Assembly (NCBI RefSeq): GCF_017875275.1
Contig: NZ_JAGGML010000001.1
Span: forward strand, 310,001 to 374,000
Reading direction: 5' to 3'
From: Xanthobacter flavus
GTDB lineage: Bacteria; Pseudomonadota; Alphaproteobacteria; Rhizobiales; Xanthobacteraceae
DNA: 64,000 nucleotides
In this document: positions 7,757 to 16,100 of the stretch, piece after piece
How the letters are laid out: the number at the start of each line of letters is the position of its first letter
Position numbering within the stretch: position 1 is the first letter of the stretch
The notes under the pieces: generated by a model
Seen by the model: only the letters and a program-made list of their open reading frames with translations
Told to the model about the DNA's origin: nothing
The model's database searches: none
Program-made: the position numbers and the translations under genes

Positions 7757-8053
7757 ATGACCGTGAAAGCGCCCGTCGAACTTGACCCCCATGTGGATGA
7801 TCTGGCTCCATCCGGCCATGTCATCACCGCCTATGACGAGCAGCACTTTGTGACCTATCTGCGCCTTCTGGACGCCAAGTCCGAGGAAGCCGACTGGAAG
7901 GAAGTGGCGCGAATTGTTCTGCACCGCGATCCGGCATCAGATGAGATGCGCACCCGGCGATGCTGGCAGAGCCATCTGGAACGCGCTCAATGGCTGTCGC
8001 GGGAAGGTTACAGGCAAATACTGGAACAGGCTGCGGCAAACAGGAATCGGTGA
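7757..8053 (+). CDS. DUF2285 small protein, QseM-like antiactivator candidate
   Basis: 98 residues. The middle (LRLLDAKSEEADWKEVARIVL, then WQSHLERAQWLSREGYRQIL) has the DUF2285 pattern, also seen in the C-terminus of the converging gene at 8061. In ICEMlSym R7A, QseM is a small DUF2285 protein that binds and blocks the two-ORF activator FseA. Here the candidate pair is convergent, with stop codons only a few bases apart. Ribosome site AAGAAGGGG precedes the ATG. The antiactivator role is inferred from domain and neighbour. Confidence 0.65.
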   Translation: MTVKAPVELDPHVDDLAPSGHVITAYDEQHFVTYLRLLDAKSEEADWKEVARIVLHRDPASDEMRTRRCWQSHLERAQWLSREGYRQILEQAAANRNR

Positions 8054-8060
8054 GATTGCC

Positions 8061-8750
8061 TCAGTCGCCTTTTGATCGTGGAATCGGCTTGACCGGATAA
8101 TGCAAAAGCAGCCGATAGCCTCCGCGCATCATCCTGATGCCGTGGGCAACAAGACGACGTGCCTTGTTCTTGCGCGGATCAGTCTCGAAATCTTCCTTGT
8201 CGCCACGGAAGCCGAGCAGGACTTCGGCAACGGCGCGATAGCTTTCGCCGTGCAGCCGTGCGTCCAGCGCCCGCAGCGACAGAAGGTGCCATTGCCGAAG
8301 CTGCGCTGGCATGGCGCGAATATCCGGCCCCGGAGAGCGGCCTGTCAGGCACCTCCAGAGGCGGCGGGCCGCGTGGGCGCGTAATTCCATGAACTCGTCC
8401 ATGGGCAGGATTGCAGCATAGAAAGCTGCTGCATCGATTGCGCCCTGTGGCAGCCAGAATTGATGCTCCATCCCACCGACACGCCAGATTGCGTGCCAGC
8501 CATCCGGTGCGCGGCGCAGGATCAGGCCATCGAGATGTGCGAGAGCGACAAGCCGCCCGCCATCCGGATCGTTCTGCTCGACCGGAGACAGAATAATGGC
8601 CTGCGGATTGAAATGCGGCGACCAGAAAGGCGGTGCGCCGTCAGGCTGCGCGTCGGGGTCGTGTGCGAAATCGCACCCCCCAGCGGGAAGCAAAGGCGTT
8701 AACCTCTTCTCCCGCGGGTTCTCTCCTCTGCGTGAGTCTCTCGACGTCAC
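8061..8750 (-). CDS. DUF2285 protein, second ORF of a two-ORF FseA-like activator
   Basis: As an independent ORF this would give 229 residues, but its first ~26 residues (MTSRDSRRGENPREKR...) look like out-of-frame translation of the upstream ORF. Homology-like content begins at CDFAHDPDAQPDGAPPFWSPHFN. It carries the WH-like middle (LILRRAPDGWHAIWRVGG) and a C-terminal DUF2285 segment (LRALDARLHGESYRAVAEVLLG...). No good ribosome site precedes 8750. It probably is made as the C-terminal part of a 264-residue frameshift fusion starting at 8856, an activator of excision like FseA. Confidence 0.75.
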   Translation of the reverse strand: MTSRDSRRGENPREKRLTPLLPAGGCDFAHDPDAQPDGAPPFWSPHFNPQAIILSPVEQNDPDGGRLVALAHLDGLILRRAPDGWHAIWRVGGMEHQFWLPQGAIDAAAFYAAILPMDEFMELRAHAARRLWRCLTGRSPGPDIRAMPAQLRQWHLLSLRALDARLHGESYRAVAEVLLGFRGDKEDFETDPRKNKARRLVAHGIRMMRGGYRLLLHYPVKPIPRSKGD

Positions 8751-8856
8751 GGCGATAGTCTTCGTTGCGACGAAGATATTCCCAGGCGAAACCGGCGGGC
8801 GGAAGGTCTTTAATGCGTTTATAAGCCGCCGGAATACGCCAATCTATGCTCTGCAT
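8641..8856 (-). CDS. DUF6499-type regulator, first ORF of the FseA-like pair
   Basis: 71 residues starting MQSIDWRIPAAYKRIKDLP and continuing FAWEYLRRNEDYRRD, the signature of small 'transcriptional regulator domain' proteins of alphaproteobacterial ICEs. Near the end, FASRWG runs into a six-G run, after which the frame gives only [11 protein letters not shown] and stops at 8641. A +1 shift at the G run would continue as RWG-CDFAHD into the DUF2285 frame. The distance 8856-8061 is 796 bases, which leaves one extra base, as expected for one +1 shift. Confidence 0.72.
   Translation of the reverse strand: MQSIDWRIPAAYKRIKDLPPAGFAWEYLRRNEDYRRDVERLTQRREPAGEEVNAFASRWGVRFRTRPRRAA
8676..8681 (-). 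promoter_or_regulatory. Candidate +1 programmed ribosomal frameshift site
   Basis: On the coding strand the codons read CGC TGG GGG GTG. Slipping forward one base at the six-G run changes the frame to TGC GAT TTC, joining the DUF6499 and DUF2285 ORFs. Msi172-Msi171 (FseA) of Mesorhizobium loti is made by +1 frameshifting in the same domain context. A plain mutation cannot be excluded from one genome. Confidence 0.55.
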
Positions 8857-9120
8857 GGCGCGTCCTCCCAAAGCCGGACGGCACAAGGCCACGCCCGACT
8901 TGAAAAGGCTGCGGTATTGATTGGTTTTTCGGTAGCGTGGCTAGCGCGATAAGTGGATCGCCTAACCCGATCAATCCATTAAAGAATCTCTCGTTAGCAC
9001 TGTTGCGCATCACATGGGAGATACCCTGACGACATTCCCGTGTCAGTGATCGAAGCCGAATGGCGGAAACGCGCGATTACGCGGTTCCGGCGCAGACGAG
9101 AGCGCGGCCCGCAGGGCAAC

Positions 9121-9286
9121 AAGGCGGCCGCCCATTTTGCGCAGGTCCGCGCCGAGTTGGAGCGTGCGGGCACGCCTTGCGGGCCGCACGACATGCAGAT
9201 CGGCGCACACGCCCGCAGCGAGTGGCTGATCGTGGTAAAAGGAATTCGTCCGCATGCCCGGCGTGCGGGTGGAGAACCGGGTGTAG
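9121..9286 (+). pseudogene. VapC-type PIN-domain toxin remnant
   Basis: Codons from about 9124 give AAAHFAQVRAELERAGTP, GPHDMQIGAHARSEWLIVV, the C-terminal half of VapC toxins (the HD-x(3)-AHA region with the catalytic Asp). A frameshift near 9236 moves the reading to KEFVRMPGVRVENRV, the normal VapC ending, then a stop at 9284. The N-terminal half with the first catalytic Asp is absent and no antitoxin is adjacent, so this is a decayed toxin gene. Confidence 0.7.
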
Positions 9287-9325
9287 CGGTTGCGGTGGGC
9301 GTGACGGCTTTCCTGCGGGTATGAG

Positions 9326-9355
9326 AAAGGCCCCGACCTTCCGGTCGGGGCCTTT
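9326..9355. terminator. Strong hairpin terminator downstream of the second DUF736 gene
   Basis: AAAGGCCCCGACC and GGTCGGGGCCTTT pair perfectly around a 4-base loop. On the minus strand the 3' arm ends in TTT then C, ten bases after the DUF736 stop; the plus strand also has TTTG after it. It likely ends leftward transcription and may act both ways. Confidence 0.65.
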
Positions 9356-9365
9356 GTTCCGCGCC

Positions 9366-9692
9366 TCAGTCGCCGCGGCGACCGTTGGGGCGGGACCAGA
9401 TGAGGGAGAAGGTGTCGCCTTCTTCGTCATCGAAGAGGTTGGCGTAGATCGGGGCGTTGAAGCTCGGATCATCCAGCTTGAGGCCCAGATAGTCGCGGCC
9501 CTCGTTGGAGCGCTTGGACCAGGCGGCGCCGATTTCGGCGCGGCCGACCAGAACCCGGTGGCTGGGGGCGTTCTCGCCGGTGGCGCGCAGGTCGGGAACG
9601 ATGCGCACGCCTTTGGCCTTGACGCTCAGGGTGACGATTTCGCCGGTGAAGTCGTTCGAGCCGGTCTTCTTGAAGGTGCCGATGGTTGCCAT
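9366..9692 (-). CDS. DUF736 family protein (second copy)
   Basis: 108 residues, starting MATIGTFKKTGSNDFTGEI and ending TFSLIWSRPNGRRGD. It shares the same block structure as the first copy (GAAWSKRSNEGRDYLGLKLDDP, IYANLFDDE) but is clearly diverged, so it is an old paralogue, not a recent duplication. It is a single-gene unit with its own upstream gap and a hairpin downstream. Function unknown. Confidence 0.8.
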   Translation of the reverse strand: MATIGTFKKTGSNDFTGEIVTLSVKAKGVRIVPDLRATGENAPSHRVLVGRAEIGAAWSKRSNEGRDYLGLKLDDPSFNAPIYANLFDDEEGDTFSLIWSRPNGRRGD

Positions 9693-10261
9693 TTTAAGTC
9701 TCCGTTTTCCGTTTCCGAGCCCGCACCATTGCGGCCTCTATGGCTATCGACCGGCCGGAGACGAACGCTGGCGCACCCCCTTTGGGGGCTGGACAGCACA
9801 GGAGAAACTTTCTTGTTCCGCGCGGAATGGCGGCTCTGCCGTCAGGGGAAGAAAGTTGTGACGACGCTGTTGCGCTAAAGCGGTCGAAGCGCATCGCGCT
9901 GTTCTTCGGCCAGATCAGGCCATTGAAGAGGCCGTTTGGAGCGGTCGAGACACGGGGGCTGAACGGAGACGTGGCAATCTTGAGGCCCCATCACGATGAC
10001 CAGACGGGCAACACCGGCCTTGCCGGTCGCCCTGCGTCTCAGGCCATGCGCATCTCTCTTTCCGGCCTGTTCTACCGGCATTGCCCCCAACCGGGTACTG
10101 GAAAGACCACAAACACTGGTGCTCCCCGTTCTGCGCTCCTATCAGCCGCATCTGTGCCTCAAGCTGATCCGATGCCTGGTCGCTGTCTGCCACCATTTTC
10201 CTGACGAAGATGGAAGATGATCCGCACTCGCTTCTGGTCGCCATCAACGGATCATTGCGGT
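9693..10261. other. Intergenic stretch without a recognisable gene
   Basis: 569 bp upstream of the second DUF736 gene. Several frames stay open, as usual at this GC content, but none has a recognisable protein pattern or convincing ribosome site. A short palindromic CACCCCCTTTGGGGGCTGG lies near 9774-9792. I see no intact feature here. Confidence 0.4.
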
Positions 10262-10702
10262 TCAGGTGCGTGCAAGGTTCCCGTCCGCTGGACCGGCCGC
10301 CGCCATGCCCGCAACGCGCAGGAACGCTGTTACGCCCACCGCAATGGCCCCGATCACCGAGAAGATGAGCTGCCATTTTTCAGACGGCATCATATGCTTG
10401 ACGATACCAAGCGTGGCATAAAACCCGGCCATCCCCGCCGGAGCGACGAAGGCCAGAGCAATCAGCAGACGGGCCCAGATCGGGCGGACCAGCATGAGCA
10501 GGCCCTGACCGACTGCCAGTGTCAGACCAGCGGTGAGAAGACCGACAGCGATGCTGCCGAGCCAGCCAGCCCCCGTGCCATAGGACCAGGTGCCTGCATT
10601 CAGGCCGAAAAAGAACGGCAGGGCGAATACGGCGAGATTGAACAGCAGCCAGCACATGGTGCCGATGGCTGCGATGGAAACGAGGATTCCGAGAACGATC
10701 AT
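10262..10702 (-). CDS. Hypothetical integral membrane protein
   Basis: 146 residues starting MIVLGILVSIAAIG. Four hydrophobic segments are visible (residues ~2-22, 25-35, 50-75, 85-105) and a last one near 118-135 (LIFSVIGAIAVGVTAFL), with little polar sequence. No family recognised beyond being a membrane protein carried by related ICEs. A 12-codon copy of its C-terminal region lies at 9287-9322 in opposite orientation, marking rearrangement. Confidence 0.6.
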   Translation of the reverse strand: MIVLGILVSIAAIGTMCWLLFNLAVFALPFFFGLNAGTWSYGTGAGWLGSIAVGLLTAGLTLAVGQGLLMLVRPIWARLLIALAFVAPAGMAGFYATLGIVKHMMPSEKWQLIFSVIGAIAVGVTAFLRVAGMAAAGPADGNLART

Positions 10703-10853
10703 GGTGGTGTCTCCGTGCAAAAGGTTGGACGGTTGCGCCTTCCACCACCACCACGGCGCGCTGCGACATATAGCATAAATATGCCTGTCCAGGCGACATG
10801 GAATGATCGGCGGGCGCTATCGTCATGCTCATGATGACGTGGGAAGGCAGCGC

Positions 10854-11780
10854 TCACGCGCTGCCGGTCCCGAAGCGATAGACCGGGATGCCCATCTTGC
10901 GGGCCTTGTCGGCCAGGTTGTCCTGAATACCCGTGCCGGGGAAGATGATGACCCCGATCGGCATCGTGGCGAGCATCTGATCGTTGCGCTTGAACGGTGC
11001 TGCCTTGGCATGTTTCGTCCAGTCGGGCTTGAAGGCGACCTGTGCGACCTTGCGGTTATTGGCCCAGGTGGCCGCGATGCGTTCCGCGCCCTTGGGCGAT
11101 CCGCCGTGCATCAGGACCATGTCCGGGTGCTTGGCGTGGACCTGATCGAGCTTGGCCCAGATCGTCCGGTGATCGGTGGTGTCACCGCCCGAGAAGGCGA
11201 TCTTTGGTCCGGCGGGCAGCAGCACCTCATTGTCGGCCCGGCGTTTTGCGGCGATGAAGTCGCGGCTGTCGATCATGGCCGAGGTCATCTGGCGATGGTT
11301 GACCCGTGAGCCGGAGCGTTGCGACCAGGGCGTGCCGGTGGTGCGCAGATAGATGTCGGCGGCGGTATCGCGGAAGGTTTCCATGCTGTCGCGGCGCTCG
11401 ATCAGGCTTTGGCCCGCGCCGATCAGGGTTTCGAGCTGGACGGATTTGACCTCGCTGCCGTCCTGTTCACGCTGAAGACGCTTCTGTGCCTGCTCGTTAT
11501 CGTCGAGTTTGGTCTCGATCCGCTCGACAGCGCGGTGGAAGGTGTTGACGGTGGACCACAGGATCTCGTCGAGGTCGAAATCGAGGCTGGTGTCGGCCAT
11601 GGTGGAAATCAGGGCGTCGAAGATGTCGGAGACTGCGCCCTGGATGACGTGATCTTCGGGTGTGATCCGGGGATCGGCCTCGTCTTCGGAGGGACGGTAG
11701 CCGTAGAGTTCAAGTTCTTCGATGGCGTGGCCGGTCGGGGACGTGCTGTGATCGGGTTCGAAATCGTCGTGCGCGTACAT
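10854..11780 (-). CDS. DUF2493 (YspA, SLOG-fold) domain protein
   Basis: 308 residues. The N-terminal ~150 are acidic and helical (FDALISTMADTSLDFDLDEILW; RIETKLDDNEQAQKRLQRE). The C-terminal ~130 form the SLOG/YspA Rossmann-like domain: KIAFSGGDTTDHRTIW, MVLMHGGSPKGAERIAATWA and IIFPGTGIQDNLADKARKMGIPV. SLOG domains bind nucleotides or nucleotide-derived signals. The gene is common in alphaproteobacterial ICEs; its role there is unknown. It stands alone between two gaps. Confidence 0.75.
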   Translation of the reverse strand: MYAHDDFEPDHSTSPTGHAIEELELYGYRPSEDEADPRITPEDHVIQGAVSDIFDALISTMADTSLDFDLDEILWSTVNTFHRAVERIETKLDDNEQAQKRLQREQDGSEVKSVQLETLIGAGQSLIERRDSMETFRDTAADIYLRTTGTPWSQRSGSRVNHRQMTSAMIDSRDFIAAKRRADNEVLLPAGPKIAFSGGDTTDHRTIWAKLDQVHAKHPDMVLMHGGSPKGAERIAATWANNRKVAQVAFKPDWTKHAKAAPFKRNDQMLATMPIGVIIFPGTGIQDNLADKARKMGIPVYRFGTGSA

Positions 11781-12087
11781 GGGATGCTTCCGTCAGTTGG
11801 ACCGCGACCGTCGCGGCCTTCATGGCGAGACAAGCCCACGGGCGCTCCGGTCTGGCAGCGCGAGCCTCTGGCGAGGGCCTTGATGGCAAAGCCCGGCTGA
11901 TTTGTTTCGCGCTGTAAAGGCGGGCTTGCCCGCCGACGGAAATCAGTCGGGCGCCGCCATTGCCTGACCGGAGCGTTTGTGGGCCGATCGCCCTCTCGGA
12001 AGGCCAAGGCGCGGTCCTCTGCTGATGACAGGATGCAGCCTGTGCGCATGACAGCATCGGAACGCCCCGATCACGGCCCCGTGCCGG
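11781..12087. other. Gap upstream of the DUF2493 gene
   Basis: 307 bp with no convincing ORF or RNA gene. It contains a short perfect palindrome GCGGGCTTGCCCGC near 11,920 and presumably the leftward promoter for the DUF2493 gene. Confidence 0.35.
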
Positions 12088-13125
12088 CTATGCGATTGAA
12101 GCCATGAAGCGGCTGACGTCCTCGGGAGCGATTTGCACCCGGATCTCTGCCCGAACGGCATCCAGCCCGTGAGTTGCGAGATCTTCGTTGAAGTCCCCCA
12201 TCATGGGCGAGAGCGTGATGGCCTCGATCCCGGCCTCGTGCGCCCGGTCCACCAGGCTATCACGGGCGCTGTCACCTGCCGGATCGTTGTCGCGGACGAT
12301 ATAGAGCCTGCGCAGGTGCGGCGGGAACAGGATGGCCGCGAGGTGTCCGGCCGAGAGCGCGGAAACCATCGGCATGGTGGGCAGAGCCTGACGCAGCGAC
12401 AGGATGGTTTCGATACCTTCCCCCGCCGCCATGACATTCTGCACATCACCGAAACGCACTGCATGTCCGAGCAGGTCGCCCATTGCCTTCCTCGGCGGAT
12501 CGACGGGTGCCTTGCCGGAACCGTCCGGTGCCAGCCATGTGCGGTGTGCGCCGGTAATCCTGCCATCGAGGTCGGTGACGGCGGCGATCATCGCGGGCCA
12601 AGCTTCGGTCGGGCCATCGTCCTCGGGCCGCCAGTAACAGTTGGGGTGAAAGCGCAGATTTGCGGTCTGGCGTAAATCCGTAATGCCGCGTCCGCGTAAA
12701 TACGCTTCTGCGGTACTGCCGATCAGCGGCTGCGTCATGCGCCAGAGGCGGCGTGCGGCCTCGGATGATCCGGATGGTGCTGGCGTTCGGGACGGACGGA
12801 ATGGTGGCTGCGGTTCAGGATGCGGCAGGCTGAGGAAGCGCCGGGCTTCTTCGGCAACGTCCGCGAAGTCGATCAGACCGAGCGAGTCCTGGATCACGTC
12901 CAGCAGATCGCCATATTCACCCGTGGCCGAGTCCTGCCATTTACCGGCAATGCCTTTCACGCTGTCGTGCAGCCGGACGAACATGGACCGGCCAGCCGTG
13001 TTTCGGACATCGCCAACCTGCCAGTAATTGCCCTGTTTGCGCCCATTCGACAGATAGTGGCGGCACACCGCCTCGGCCTGTCGGCCGAGACGCTGCGCCA
13101 GTTCGGAAGCGTTGAGACGCGCCAT
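12088..13125 (-). CDS. Toprim-domain primase-like protein
   Basis: 345 residues. The N-terminus (LAQRLGRQAEAVCRHYLSNG, YWQVGDV) resembles primase-type zinc/DNA-binding regions without clear cysteine ligands. Around residue 175-215 is the GRITGAHRTWLAPDG stretch typical of DUF7146 helicase/primase proteins, and the Toprim core follows with NVMAAGEGIETILSL (Glu) and RRLYIVRDNDPAGD (DxD). It probably primes or processes element DNA. Its ATG overlaps the stop of the strawberry-notch gene by 1 base, so both are on one transcript. Confidence 0.8.
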   Translation of the reverse strand: MARLNASELAQRLGRQAEAVCRHYLSNGRKQGNYWQVGDVRNTAGRSMFVRLHDSVKGIAGKWQDSATGEYGDLLDVIQDSLGLIDFADVAEEARRFLSLPHPEPQPPFRPSRTPAPSGSSEAARRLWRMTQPLIGSTAEAYLRGRGITDLRQTANLRFHPNCYWRPEDDGPTEAWPAMIAAVTDLDGRITGAHRTWLAPDGSGKAPVDPPRKAMGDLLGHAVRFGDVQNVMAAGEGIETILSLRQALPTMPMVSALSAGHLAAILFPPHLRRLYIVRDNDPAGDSARDSLVDRAHEAGIEAITLSPMMGDFNEDLATHGLDAVRAEIRVQIAPEDVSRFMASIA

Positions 13126-16100
13126 TATGCGGCCTCCCTCTCACCGATGCGCAGGACCGGGAAGCGGTCAAGCAGTTTGCCGATGATCTCCGGTCCCATC
13201 GCGCCGACCGGCACGAAGAAGCGCAGTTTCCACGAGATGATCTCGCTGAAGAGGCCATAGGCCCGCAGCCGGTCGCGCATTGCGTCAGTAAAGCCGGTCA
13301 GTTCGATCCGGCTGGCGCCCATGACCCGGACGCGGCGCAGTTGCAGCCCTTCGGCGAGATCAAGGATCGTGCGACCTTCGATCAGCGCGGCATAGGCGGC
13401 ATCCGGTGTCAGGTTGCTGGTGACGCCACTGGTCGAGGCATTGGCAGCCCATGCCGGCGATACCCGGCGACCGATGATGCGTTCGCCCTCGTCGGTCTGG
13501 AGCCGATAGACGCGGGAGGAGTCCTGCGGCAGGCGTTTCCAGATTGGCAGAAGCAGCCCTGTCACCATATGCAGGATGCTGTCGGTGAACTCCGGCACCT
13601 CGGCCAGTTCCGCCTTCCAGGCCACGGTGAAGGCGGAACGATCGGCCTCGATCCAATGGGTCTCACTCATCGCCCGAACCGGAATGTTCATCGCCTCCAT
13701 GGGCCGGATCAGCCGCACGCGCCGTTCGATCTCGCCATCATCCAGCATGACGCTGGTGGTCGGGATCTGAACGGCGGCACGTCCCGATCGCTCGTTGATG
13801 AGCAATCTTGCGCGGGGATCATCCAGTTCCGCCAGGGCTGCATCGAGCGTGACCGGCTGATTGCGTTTGCGCTCTGTGAGCGTCAGGAGCCGCGTTTCTG
13901 CGCCGGTGCCCGGATGGGTGTGGATCACCTGCCGGTCGGTGACGATGAAGCTTTCGGCCTTCAGCGTCTCCAGCCCCATATCATAGGTGCCGGATGCAAT
14001 CGCACCGTCGATCCGCGCCTGCAGAAGCTGCTCGAAGGCCGAGAACAGGATGCCCTGCAACTCGATGGTCAGCGCCAGCAGGCGGTTGAGGAAGGTGGTG
14101 ATCGGCGGAAGTTCGTCCTTCACACCATTGCTGTCCATCAGCTTCAGCCCGGTGGCGGATTCAAACCGTTCGAGCGAGCAACCCTCGACCTTGCCGCGCA
14201 CGATCAGCAGATAGAGCTGGCGCAACGCATCGCGAGCATAGGCGGATTCCAGATTATCCTCGGGACGGAACAGCCCCTGGCCGCCGGTCTGGCGCTGGCC
14301 GCGTGTGATCGCGCCCAGCGTGTCGAGGCGGCGGGCGATGGTTGAAAGGAAGCGCTTCTCGGCTTTGACATCCGTGGCGATGGGTCGGAACAGCGGCGGC
14401 TGCGCCTGATTGGTCCGGTTGGTGCGCCCAAGCCCCTGAATGGCGGCATCGGCCTTCCAGCCCGGTTCCAGCAGATAATGCACGCGCAGGCGCTGGTTTC
14501 TCGCCGAGAGTTCGGCGTGATAGCTGCGTCCGGTGCCACCCGCGTCCGAGAAGACCAGAATGCGCTTCTGGTCATCCATGAAGGCCGACGTCTCGGCAAG
14601 GTTGGCAGAAGCCGCACGGTTCTCGACCGCAAGACGTGCCGATGCTCCTTCGCCCTTGCGCACGATCCGGCGCGAACGGCCCGTGACCTCGGCCACCATA
14701 TCCGTGCCGAAACGCTGGACGATCTGGTCGAGCGCACCGGGGACAGGTGGAAGCGACCCCAGCTGCTCCAGCATCTCGTCGCGCCGCGCTACAGCTTCGC
14801 GGCATTCCACCGGCTGACCATCGCGGAAGACAGGGCGTGACGACAGATTGCCCTCGCCATCGCTGAACGGCTCATAGAGCTGCACCGGAAAGGAATGCTG
14901 CAAATACGAGCCGACATACTCCCTGGGCGTGACATCGACGGAAATATCGTTCCATTCCTCGGTCGGGATTTCGGACAGCCGGCGTTCCATCAGGGCTTCG
15001 CCGGTCGAGACGATCTGGATGACGGCGGCATGGCCCGCTTCCAGATCGGCATCAATGGACCGGATCAGGGTCGGGGTTTTCATGGAGGTCAGCAGATGGC
15101 CGAAGAAGCGCTGCTTGGTGCTTTCAAAGGCCGAGCGGGCGGCGGATTTCGCCTGCCGGTTCAGCGTGCCCTCGCTGCCGGTGATATTGGCGGCTTCCAT
15201 CGCCGCGTCCAGGTTCCCGTGAATCACGGCGAAGGCGGCAGCATATGAATCGTAGATGTGCCGCTGTTCGTCCGTGAGCTGGTGCTCGATCAGTTCATAT
15301 TCGACGCCATCATAGGAAAGCGAGCGGGCGGTATAGAGGCCGAGAGATCGCAGATCGCGGGCCAGCACTTCCATGGCCGCCACGCCACCGGCTTCGATCG
15401 CCTCGACGAACTCGGCACGGGTCTGGAACGGAAAATCCTCACCGCCCCAGAGACCGAGGCGCTGTGCATAAGCAAGGTTGTGTACTGTGGTGGCCCCGGT
15501 TGCCGAGACATAAACCACGCGGGCATCGGGCAGCGCGTGCTGGAGCCGCAGGCCCGCACGTCCCTGCTGCGAGGCGGCGACATCGCCGCGTTCGCCTTTT
15601 CCACCACCGGCATTCTGCATGGAATGGCTCTCGTCGAATATAATGGCTCCATCGAAATCGGACCCCAACCATTCGACGATCTGCTTGACGCGGGAAACCT
15701 TCTCGCCCCGGTCGTCGGAGCGTAGCGTGGCATAGGTGGTAAAAAGGATGCCTTCCGACAGCGTGATCTTTGCGCCCTGCGGAAAGCGTGACAGAGGCGT
15801 GACAAGCAACCGTTCCATGCCCAGCGCCGACCAGTCGCGCTGCGCGTCCTCGATCAGCTTGTCGGATTTGGAAATCCAGATCGCCTTGCGGCGTCCGCGC
15901 AGCCAGTTGTCGAGAATGATGGCGGCGGACTGGCGGCCCTTGCCAGCGCCGGTTCCGTCACCGAGCATGAAGCCGCGGCGGAAGCGGATCGATCCGGCAG
16001 CATCCTCGGGCGCGGCGCTCACATTGTCGAAATGCTCATCCACGGTCCATGCGCCGGCGAGATGATCGGCATGGGCTTCCCCGGCATAGATCACCGTTTC

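Larger units (their letters stand above)
8893..9365. other. Gap with toxin remnant and hairpin terminator
   Basis: 473 bp without an intact gene. Besides the vapC remnant, 9287-9322 (plus strand) resembles the 3' part of the membrane-protein gene at 10,262-10,702 (both give AVGVTAFLRV), so another broken fragment is present. A 13-bp perfect stem-loop at 9326-9355 ends the region. Confidence 0.5.

Noticed and set aside
10217-10834. 205-codon plus-strand frame over the membrane-protein gene
   Set aside because: Antisense to a gene with clear membrane helices; composition is low complexity.
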